A DNA stretch of 64,000 bases from Xiphophorus maculatus (taxonomy: Eukaryota > Chordata > Actinopteri > Cyprinodontiformes > Poeciliidae): contig NC_036447.1 in assembly GCF_002775205.1 (NCBI RefSeq), forward strand, positions 9,412,501-9,476,500. Direction: 5' to 3'. Positions 7,365 through 19,300 of this stretch are shown here, in pieces. The notes under the pieces were generated by a model, which saw only the letters and a list, made by a program, of their open reading frames with translations, was not told where the DNA came from and did no database searches. A program made the translations under genes and the position numbers. Each line of letters opens with the position of its first letter. The stretch's first letter is position 1.

Positions 7365-10300
7365 GTAGGTTTTCCTACCAACATTAATGCTCGTTTGTAG
7401 TTAATACTCCCCTGAAGTTTTACGTTCAGAAAATACATTAATTCACCTAAAATATTAAAATAGATTTTTCCCATAGGTCTATTAAAAACATTGCTGTGTT
7501 GTATAGTTCTTTTTAAGGTTCATTTTTTTTATTTCTATAATTTTTCCCTTTTTATTTTCTTTGATAAAAAGGCAGTTTTTCTGCTTAGATTGTACATGGT
7601 GCAAGCAAAGTGTTGGATTTGACGAAGAATGTGTTTAGGGAAACAATAAAGATCTCAAAACTATGAATAAGACATGATGCCTTTGGCATCAATACCATCA
7701 GTTAAAATTTCTTCTGGATATAATATGTGTTATAATGTACTTTCTATTTGCTTCCTGAACCTTAATTACCATTCAACCATACAGTATTTTGGATTTTGAT
7801 GTAGTGTCCAAACTTACACTCTTTATAGAATAAAAAAAAATAATAATTTCACTACAATTATGGACTTTGTCAACTTTAAATGCTAAAAAGAGCACAGACA
7901 CTTCTGCTGTTCACAAAGTATGCTTTTAAATATATTGTTGTATATTTCAATCTTTATTTGAGACATTTAAGAGGTATAAATTTTCAAGTAAGGCTGATTT
8001 AAATTAGCTTTGAGAGTGGTTTATGCTTTGCAGTATTTATCCTCATGAAATGTATTGCTTATCAGGACAAGTGCCTTTTGGCCTAAAGCTCCATCCAGAC
8101 AGGAAGCACCTTATCTATCCTCTGGGAAGTATTATTGTCCTGAAAAGAATTGAGGATGGGAAGCTAGAGTTTCTAGATGGACACTCAAACAACGTCTCCT
8201 GCATTTCTGTGTCCAAAAGTGGATCGTACATCGCCTCTGGGCAGGTCAACTTTATGGGCTTTCAGGTAGCCACACTCACAAGTCTTTGTACTGTATAGCA
8301 TTTTCTATGCTCTTCAATTCCAGTTTTACTTTTCTCTAGGCTCCAGTGATTATCTGGAATTATGCAGAGAGAACAATCCATGTCGAGCTGCGGATCCACA
8401 ACACCAAGGTTGAATCAGTCGCATTCTCTCCCAGTGAAAAATACCTGGTGTCTCTTGGGGGCAAAGATGACTGCCGGTAAACAGCAAAGTCTTACAAGAT
8501 TGAAAGCCCTGTAAAATTTGAGTACCATGCAGGAACAAGAACAGCAGGATGAACATTTGATGACTAAGATATATGCAAGGTATTTGCTATGTATTTCTCA
8601 GGATTTTTGTATGGAACGTTGAGACCAAGCAGCTCATCTGTAGGAACAAAGCTTCAGCTCAAGGTCACTGCCTCGTGGTGGAATATTCCAAAACTGACGA
8701 TACCATTTTCGCTTCGGCTGGCAGGTGGGTGGACGGTATCTCCTCTCATTCTAGGATGTGTTGGAACTGTATTAGGTATGTTTTCATGGTCTGATAACGC
8801 TGAATAAAAATACCATGGTCTCATCATTCTGAAGCATATAATGAATAGAATTTCTGTAAAGTACAACACTTGAAGCATTTAGTTTGTTTTACAAAAACAA
8901 TTTTCTTATTTATTGGTTCTGTATGATCCTGTAATGATGCACTTTAATAAGCTGACTCGTTTTACTTCGATTTCCAAGTTAACAGTTTAAAAAAATTACC
9001 AGTTAAGTTCTTAGAAATTGGAATCATGAGTTAGAAAGTTGAATGATTTCTCCCCAAATCTAACCTAAAATCCAATATGGCCTCCTTGCACTTGCACTAC
9101 ATGCTGATCTAGTAAACTGGTTGTTAAAGTGTTTGAAAATATAAAATGCAGAAAACACAATGTCATTAGTTTTACTAGTAGCATTTAGCCTGGTGACCAA
9201 AAACCAAAAAAAAAAAGTCCCACTGCTTGATAAACATGAAACTAGAAGATGGTCAGTCTGGGCTGGATATCATTCAAGTCCACATTTGAGCTGCGGAGAT
9301 AAATGAAAAAACTGTATAAGCAGCTATACCTCCATATTTTCCTCATTTCATTATAATGAAATGAGGAAAATATAATCATTACGTCACAGTCAGATGATAT
9401 TTAGAAAGATTTCTTCTGAGCATTATTAAAGGCAACCAATACAACCACTGGTAATTGTGCCTCAATTTGAAAACCAGTTATATTAGTGGTTCTTTTCAAA
9501 TTTTGATTTTTTTTAGAATTTCAGTTGTACTGGGTTTTTTCTATAGACAGACACAGTGTAATAAGTCGATATTAGTTAATTTGTTTGGCTGGTTGCTGTG
9601 CTTGTCAGTGATGATGAGATCCATATAGTTTTCAATCAGCAAAATGTGTCTCATTGGTACTGCTATTTTTATGCCAGCCTAACACTGCGAGTCTGGAAGT
9701 TTGTCAACGAAAGGATCTTGCCCACCGACTGCTGGACAAACATGCTGAAGAGACATGTGTCATGTATCGAGGTATGAAGCCATGTTTACGTTATCTGTGA
9801 AATGCTTCCATTGCACAGAAATTAAAATATTAATGAAATCATAAGAGGTAATTAGGTAAGACGTGCAGTTGTGCTGTTTTGAAATTCTTTTTTTTTTTTA
9901 CACAGATATCAGAGGATAATCGATATATGTACTGTGCCACTTTAAGTGGAGACATAATGAAAATCGACGTAAAGAGGAAAATTCTGAGCATCTGTGGTCC
10001 CGGTAAAGCAAAGTTCATCCATGTAAGTCTTCACATCCACTTCTCTTTTAGTTCTAGCACTGCATTCTCCGAAAGTAAAGTTATCCTGATGAAATGCTCA
10101 TTAGGAAATACAAGCAAGCACTCATGTCAAGGATTTTATTGTATCTGCAAATGAATGATGAATTATGGGAATGACACCATTTATTTACGTTATTCCGCAA
10201 CTGGCTATCTTGTCAAGAGTTTTAGGTTTTTAAAACTAATTTAGTTCTGCATTAATCACATCAGATCTCAGTTCTTAGTTCATATTTCCTGTCCTGTCAG

Positions 10301-13300
10301 GTGGATTGCCATGTATTAAGTTAGGTCTGACACTGTGCTATAGTGTCACTATTTTGAAGGATAAATTGAATGCTACATATAAACTTCTCCTCAACATCTG
10401 TTGTGTTACATGGTCTTCATTATCTTGAATACCTTTTTCCAGCTTGATAGATGATATAAATCATGTTTTGTGTTAAGGGAATCAATGTTCTTAAGTTGTT
10501 GGAATCTGGAGACCTGCTTGTTGGCTCTGGATCTGGTATCTTAGCTCTGTGCTCCCAGATTAACTTCAAACCTGTCAGGTAATTCTCATCTTTCACCATT
10601 TGGATCTTTCTCAGATGATAGTAAAACCTGCTAATTCCGTATCCCCCGATAGGGAAATCCAACTGGAAAACGCAGTGACTTCCATTGCCATCAGCGAAGG
10701 GGGAGAGCAGTTCTATGTCGGCACAGAGGAGGCTCAGATGTACCGGCTCCATTTGAAGGATTTTACAGCTGAGCTCATATCCACAGGTCACAGGAGCGCT
10801 GTCAAGGACGTTGCCCTTCCTCAGTAAGTTTCACTCAGGCGGTTCAGGCAGGGAAAGTCAAAGACATCACTGAGGACAAAAAAAATCTTTTGTCTGGAAT
10901 TATTTATGAGCTTAGGTTTAGCCTATCCAGTCTAATACCTCTATTCTGTCTGAGTGAGCTCCCACCACAACAAAAAATATCAACTCTCTGTTCAAGTGTT
11001 TAAAGTTATTGAAGTTGTCAGAATTTCTGATTTCCAGCTGTTTTTCCATGTCTGCCACAATTTTCAGACGGTGTTTTAGAAGAAAGCAGCAGCACATCAG
11101 TTTCAGCGTCCTTCTTGTGTTGGCCTGTCTCACATTTACATTTTGACAGAAACAGATTTGGTTCTCAATTTCAGTTGCAACAGTTGTCTTACATCCAAGA
11201 AAATGTTCTAATGATGCATTTCTCATGCAGGGGAATTCATAAACCTCCACAAGCTGCAGGTTTTACAACATAGGTGACAAAGTCATTCCAACGCAATTAT
11301 GTTTTGCCCCAAAAATAATCCTAAATGTCTATTACAGTTGGCCTGCTGCTGGACAGCACATGTTCCACTAATAATACAAATCAATGATGTATTCATATGT
11401 CATTCAGGAACCACAAGCCCCCGTCCCCTCTTCTATGTGCATTCAATAGTGACCTCATGCCACTGCCAGTCAAATAGATAGAAGAAATTTCAGGTATCTT
11501 GCTTGAACCAAAGGCTATTACAGTACATCAAAGTGGAGAAAAATGAGCTTTGATTAATGTTTTCTTTATTCACATTTTCTTTCTACTTGCATGTGAATGT
11601 TTGAATTCTCATGCAGAGGACTTAATCTTATTATTGTGAGCCTGTGAAAATAGGATTCCAATTAAATTACAAATAGGGAAAGCTGCATAGGATTTTGAAA
11701 ATTCTGTTTTTCATTGGACATTTGGTTTATCATGTATTACCATGTAACATCTGAACTTCTTCTGTTTGACCAACAGTATATTAGAGTTTGATTTCCCTGT
11801 TTTACAATAATCCAAGCATTTTTTCAACATTACCTCAGTTCCTTAGTTTGCTCACTAGAGGGTGACATACTTATGCAACATCTATTATGAAGCCAAGCAA
11901 ACATCAGGTCAATACCTGACGCTCGCTGTTACTTTTATTGTGTGGTAGTGCCACCTCTAAGCTATTTGCAACTTGCTCTGGGGAAGAAATCAGAGTGTGG
12001 ATGGTAGGCAAGCCCAAAGACCAGCTGCGCATCACTGTTCCCAACGTGACCTGCAACGCCATAGACTTCATGCATGATGACTGCAGTATCATCAGTGGTG
12101 AGATTCAGACAGTGCATCTACAGAGTCTTTCAAATGTATTAATTCTTCAGGATGCATTTTACATTTTATCACATTGCAACTACAAACTTCAACATATTTT
12201 GTTGGGATCCTATGTGTTTGACCAACACAAAGTGTAAAGTGGGAGGAAAATGATACATGAATTTATTTATTTATTTTTTCCTCCACATCACAAATTGTAC
12301 ACTGCGTGGTCTTTGACTAAAACACTGGACATGAAATGTCCAATAAATTACGTTGAAGATTGGGATTGTAATAGGACTGGGTTATAAATCGTTTTTTTCG
12401 CTAAATCAAATTTTTTGTTTATGGCGATTTACTTTTTAGAGAGCTGTGTAGAGTGTCAACCCTGAATTTGCATCAACTCCCAGAAAAGAAGATTGAAATT
12501 AAAACAATTTTTAGAAAGTATTTTCTGTCGTTTGTTATTTAATTTGTAAAAAAGCAAATGAGAAATAAAAATGTAATTAAAATCAGACCAGTCCTGGGTT
12601 GCATTGTGAGAATACTCTAAATGTATTACACTGTATCCATCTTAAAGCAACATAAAACTGTGGTTCATCCATCTCAGTCTCGGCTATGCAGAAGTTATCC
12701 ACTAGTGCAAAGTATTTCTTACTTTCACAGCACTTGAAATACCAATTTTTATTCTGTTCTAGCATGGAGTGATGGCAATATCCGTAGGTTTGGAATGAAA
12801 GGGCAGCTGATGGTAGTAATTAACAACGCTCACAGACAGGGGGTGACAGCCATCGCTGGCACCAAGGACAGCAAAAGAATTATCAGTGGAGGAGGAGAAG
12901 GGAAGGTCAGTATATTCCAATATTCACTCTCCAGATAAAATGTTCAGTTCAAGAGATGAACACAGGAAAAAATAACATTTTCAGACAGTGGCTCCTTTTG
13001 TGGTTGCACAAATTGAAGTCTTTTTTTTTTACAAAATGCTACAAATTAAGAAAATGAGATGCTTTAATAGGTTGTATCTGTTTAACAAAATAAGACTAAG
13101 GAATGGAGATGAATGTGTTTGCGTCTCATTTGCAGATGCATGTGTGGGAACTGCTGCCTCATACCCACCAAATACTGAATATCATGGTGGGGCACAGAAG
13201 GCCCGTGTCTTGTCTCAAAATGAAGAGCGATGACAAAGAATGCGTCACAGTCAGTTCCGATGGCTTCTGCATCATCTGGGACTTAGTGTAAGCAGCCCAT

Positions 13301-16300
13301 CTGGAGACTACATTGCACACTTCAGCGCTGGAAAGAGCATGCACACACACAGATATTTCATACTTACTGTTACACCACAACAAATTTGATTCTGTTGAGA
13401 TCATGTGAAGTGGAAAAGATGTGTCAAAGCATATTACTACATAATTTCATCATGGGGTTCAATTAAATCACCCTTACATGACTTAATGGTGCCAAAGAGA
13501 AGGAAGTTTTCCTACACAATAAGGAAAACTATCAGATTTAAGTATTTTCATCCACCTAGACATTCTGTCCGCTGATGGATGTATGCATGTCAGCTTTTAT
13601 CAGATTCCATATTTGAACTATATGATCACTATAGAAATATGTACAATAGTTTTACAGAAAACTTTTTTTTCTGCTTTAAAAATGACACTTGGAATGAGAA
13701 CTCAATAAATTGTAGTCTAGAAAGCTTTAGAAATTTGATATGAGACATGTAAATGAGACTTTGTGTCTGTTATAAGAATAAATTGGTAATGTTTGGTCTT
13801 TATGTCTGGCTTGAAGAGGATGAATACAATAATTATGCTTATTGAGCTTAATAAGTGTTTTTAAATTATTTTTTCCACTAGTTTTCTTCATTAAACAGAA
13901 AATTGACTTGACATAGGGAAGACGTGAGGCACATGTGCTAAGAATAGGAATTGAACCCAGTACAACCATGTCTATGACTGCAGCTCGACCAACTGATCCA
14001 CACAGCTCTCCCATGATTAATATCTTTAGACATCATGCTTCCTTTCATAAAAAAAAAAACACAAAAAAAATGTAATTACTTCTGGCTGTGATTTTTTTCC
14101 TTTTTGTCATCAGTGAACTGTCCTCATCCATCCCAACAGGAATTTTCTAATTCCTCCTGGGAATTAGAAAAGAAACTGGGAGGAAATAAACCACCGTTTT
14201 TGAGACCGGAAGCAGTGTAGTCCAACACTGCTTCCAGACTGACCCTATTTATTTTGCCCACCTTCAGTGCCTTTATCTTTAAACAATTCCATTATAAGAG
14301 ACTTGACTTTGAGGGTTCACATTGTTTGAAATTTGTGTGACAGGCTGGATGTTGTTTTAGCTCAAAAGCAAATCAGTAAAACTACTCCTCTTGAATTCTT
14401 TAAACTGTTCAATTGTTCTTCTGTGCCTACCTTTGTTCAGACACTTTCATGCCCGTCAAAAGATCAAAACCGACACTCTTTTCCGGAATGTGTGCTACCA
14501 TCCAGACGGATACCAGATTGTTACTTGTGGAACTGACGGAAAGGTGTGTTTAGAACGTTTTAAGGAGATATTTGAAACCGTTTTTTAATGTTTTGCAAAT
14601 GTGTTAACAGCCATTGAAGCTTTTCACCTTTATTTACATTACAATCACAAGCTTCAAAGAGATGTTATGTGATTGATTAGGGATGGATCGGGGATTGAAC
14701 CAAGGACTGAAGAGTAAGTGGGTTGACCACTCAAATCACTTTACAGTAGAGCCAGATTCAACCTGCAAACACGCACAAACACACAAATATGCAGATTGGT
14801 TGGAAAGTTGGGGTATTTGTGTCTTGCCCAGGAACAAAAAGTTTTATCACAATATTTTGTGGTACTACTGCAATAACAATAAAAGTGATGATGAAACTAT
14901 TCATCACTACTTTTTTAGATTTATGCTTCTATTGGACAGCATGTCACATAAAGACGTATGGTGTGCATTACTAAAATGCACACGGTAACTACATTAATTC
15001 ATATTTTCAAATTATTTATTTTTTATTGATGCTCTTATTGAATAAACAGTGGAGGAAATTGTGATACTAACAATACAGATGATATGGAGAATTTTTTCTT
15101 TTGAAAAAACATAATTAATTTAAATTCATCATGACAAAGATTCTTATCATGATAAATGACGAACGATATGGTAGATGTCCAACCCTATCCGTGTACATCA
15201 ATATGCAGTGGTAGACAAAGGTGAAATCCAACCTACAATTTTCCAAATGCAAGACAACTACTCTTATGCCAGTCACATTAAAGTTAGCTATTTACTGTAT
15301 TTTTTGATGGGTTGTACAACACAACTGAAATGTATCAGAACAAAAATGAGCTAGCCTTTAATTATTATTATTTAAAAACAAAAAAACGATCACAGTGCAT
15401 ATGCATCACTGTGCTGTTTTTTCATTCAGAATCTCCATCAAAAGAGTCTGTGCTTCTCTCTGCTGCCCTAGCTCTCTTTGCTTAGAGCAGCAGGGAGAGC
15501 ACAGTAATAACCTTGCACAATCACACACAACAGTATGTCAACACATCAGTTTCAATAGCTTGCTGTTTGTTCCTCTGCTCCACATAATTAAGCCATTGTG
15601 CTGGCTACTAGCGACTGGGACAAAGAAACAGGCATGCTTTATTTAGCGAGCAACTTTGATTAACTGGGTGCTGCTGATTTGCATAAGGTCAAACACGCTA
15701 TAGGAGAGCAACACACTTTGCTTCTAATCGTGCACCTTACCCTCATCTCTTGAACCCGGCCTCACGCTACACACATATTGCTGTCTTTCCTGCATGCAGA
15801 GAGGTGAGGACAAGTTGTGCTGATTAAAGCGTCGCTGTGTGTTGTGTGTGTGGAAGTAAGTGGGGAATGAGTGAGATGGAGCCATTCAGAGAAAGCGAGG
15901 GAGAGGGAGCTGGGGACGGGGGGAGTGGATGACTGTTTTTGCCTTCCTGCGGATGTGCATGTGCCACCCAAGTGCCAGCCAGATCCACCATCTGCTCATT
16001 CCAAGACACAGGCGCTCTGTGTGAAACAACAAACAGCAACACTCTCTCTCCTCTTCTGCGTTTCTGTCGTTCCTCACCTCCCACCCTCCCTCTGAGGAAG
16101 ATTATGGGAAGGGGGACGAACAGGACTAACAGAAAAGCTAGAAAGGTGGCCAAAATGTATAATATTAGAATTTATTGTCACAGGCAGATTGCATTTATGA
16201 GATGAAATTTGTGATACTAATGATCATGATAATGGTTCAATGATAATTCAGTGAAGGGAGACCATATGATGAATATAGACCTGATAATGTTCCTACCACT

Positions 16301-19300
16301 ATCCATTGTTTAGGCTTTGGGAGGTTTCTAAAATGTAATAAAAGTTTCAAATTCTCACTTTTTGTTTCTTTGATGCAACAGTTTACATGCATAAATACTA
16401 AAGGCAAATCTCAGTTTCTCACAGGAATAGTTCAGAATATTTAAAGTGAGATTCTGCTAAAATGGAAAGTGATTATGTCTTATTAGTTAATATTACCCCC
16501 AGCCCTGATCCATCAACAATTAAAAATAGGAACACCACAAGGCTCTGTTTTAGGACCTTAGCTTTTAATTGTTTTAATTCTAAAAATAAATATTCAGTTG
16601 GGGTTTTATGGAAAATGTATGCTGAAGATACAAATGTATATGTACAGGAAAAAAAACTCAACAATTTTACAAAACATTTTCCTCACAGAAAAATAGGCGA
16701 CAACGATACAAAGTACCGTAACTTCATTTAGCATCTTGCTGCCATTGAGCTCAAAGAGGAACGTAAATGTTTAAATGCATTTTAATTAGAAAACACAAAC
16801 AAGTGTCAAATTTAACACTGTGCTATGCTTTAATAAGGTAGCAGTGAGGAATGTGCAACATTCACATTCTTCCTGGATCTAAATGTTCCGGAGCTTATTC
16901 ATTAATGAAGGTCTCAGAAAGGAATGTGTCCTTTTATTTTCACTCTCCCTGTTTTGTGTGAGACTTTATTTTAGACTTTCTTTCAGGCAGGCCAAACCTT
17001 TTCAATGAGAAAGATCTAGACATCAGCAATCAGTGAAGCACACATGTTATGTCTTTGAAGCTTTGGTGTTTAAAGCTGTGTGCAATTAGTTCATGTCCTT
17101 CAAAAATAACAAAAAACCTTGGATGAAAAGATGTTGCCTGTTTTGTTTCTCTAAAATCCTCATAATTGTCTTTGAATCAATAGCTTCATGCAAGTGTCCT
17201 ATCCCCTATCTAACACCGACTTTCAGTAATTTGTTCTGTGTTGGAGCTCATTTTTGTTTCCTTCTATATGGAAACCAATTTTATGATATATGTGGATATA
17301 ATGTTTCCTGACAAGTGTTTGCCAAATTACTCAATTGGTTATGTGCCTCTATTGATTACATTATCATGACAAGGTGTTGTATGCATAGTTCAAGGTTCCA
17401 GATAATTCCAGCTTTGGTTTTAACGCAGAACCAGGCACATTTTTATACTGTAGATGTTTACAGAGTTAAGTTTTTTACAAGAAAATTTGAGATCTTAAAG
17501 GCTTTACCAAGAACAAGAAGTATAATATAATATAATATAATATAATATAATATAATATAATATAATATAATATAATATCATATCATATCATATCATATCA
17601 TATCATATCATATCATATCATATAATGGTTGTGGTCTATGAGGTTAAGAATTTGAAGTTGTTTGCTTAATTAGTCTTCCAGTACTAGCACATCCATGTGG
17701 CCAACCCAGAGTGCTTTATTTATTTGTGTAAACTCTCCACAGGGTCTGTTTCTGTATGTTTTCAGTAAAATCTAATTGCTTTCTTTACTTATGCAATGTC
17801 CTTGAGAACTGCAGAGGTTGTAATAGTGTTCACTCTTGGAAGGTTATAGCTTTAGGATGTTGTAGCAAACACTGAATGAAAACACAGAGGTCGAGAGGTC
17901 ACCCCGTCTGTTCAACATCACAATGTTTAAATGCCCAATAATACCACTTGGTTGACTACAACATCATAAACTGGGAGCCACAGTTCATTGATGTTTCACT
18001 CCATTAATCACAGAATAGCTCATTGGTGATGGAGTTACAGCAGGGGTGTCTCTCTGCTGCCCCCTGCTGGTATAGAGTCCTCATTTTCCCCAGTCCTGGT
18101 TTCATTCTTCTTGGGCAAAGGGAGAAACCTTTCTGTTTTTACTACCATGTTGGTTTTTCATAGTTCTTTTGAGTTTAGGAACAGTGACTCTGGTACTCTT
18201 AAAGATGCAAAGGATAGAAGTTCCTACCTTTGATAATTCTTTTGTGAGGTCAGACACTGATGTTGGACGAGAAAGCCTAGCTCTCAGTCCAGAACTCCCA
18301 TGCACCCTCCAGGACCCTGCTGAGGGTGTAGAGCTGGTCCAGTGTTCCACGACCAGGACGAAAACCACACTGCTCTTCCTGAATCCGAGGTTCGACTATC
18401 CAACAGACCCTCCTCTCCAGGACCCCTGAATAGACCTTGCCAGGGAGACTTAAGAGTGTGACCCCCCTATAATTGGAGCACACCCTCCGGTCCCCCTTTT
18501 TGAACAGGGGGACCACCACCCCAGTCTGCCAAACCAGGGGAACTGCCCCTGATGTCCATGCAATATTGCAGAGTCACGTCAGCCAACACAACATTGCAAC
18601 ATCCAGAGCCTTAAGGAACTCTGGGTGGATCTCATCCACCCCCGGGTCCATGCCACCAAGGAGCTTTTTAACCACCTCGGCGACCTCGTCCCCAGAGATT
18701 GAGTCCCCTGAGTCCCCTGGCTCAGCTTCCTCTCTGGAAGGCATGTTGGTGGGATTGAGGAGGTCTTCAAAGTATTCTGCTCACCGGCCCACAACATCCC
18801 GAGTTGAGGTCAGCAGCACACGATCCCCACTGTAGACTGTGTTGGTGCTGTACTGCTTCCCCCTCCTGAGATGCCGGATGGTGGACCAGAATCGCCTTGT
18901 AGCCGTGCGGAAGTCTTTCTCCATGGCCTCTCCAAACTCCTCCCACGCCCAAGTTTTTGCCTTAGCAACCACCCGAGCTGGATGCCGCTTCGCCCCGCTG
19001 GTACCCATCAGCTGCTTCTGGAGTCCCACAGGCCAAAAAGGCCCGATAGGACTCGTTCTTCAGCCTGATGGCATCCCTCACCGAAGGGTTGCTGTCACCA
19101 ACGGGTCACTAACCCATCCACCAACGGGTTCGAGGGTTGCTGCCGTGTCAGGCACCGAGAATCTTGCGGCCACAGCTCCGATAAGCCGCCTCGACAATGG
19201 AGGCACAGAACATGGTCCACTCACACTCAATGTCCTCCACATCCTCTGGAATGTGTTCAAAGTTCTGCCGGAGATGGGCGTTAAAGCTCCGTCTCACAGG

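Noticed and set aside
13935-14014. Possible functional tRNA gene
   Set aside because: A- and B-box-like blocks are present, but the 5' and 3' ends do not pair as an acceptor stem.
17521-17625. Possible CRISPR-like or satellite array
   Set aside because: The unit is five bases without spacers, in a vertebrate genome; it is a plain microsatellite.
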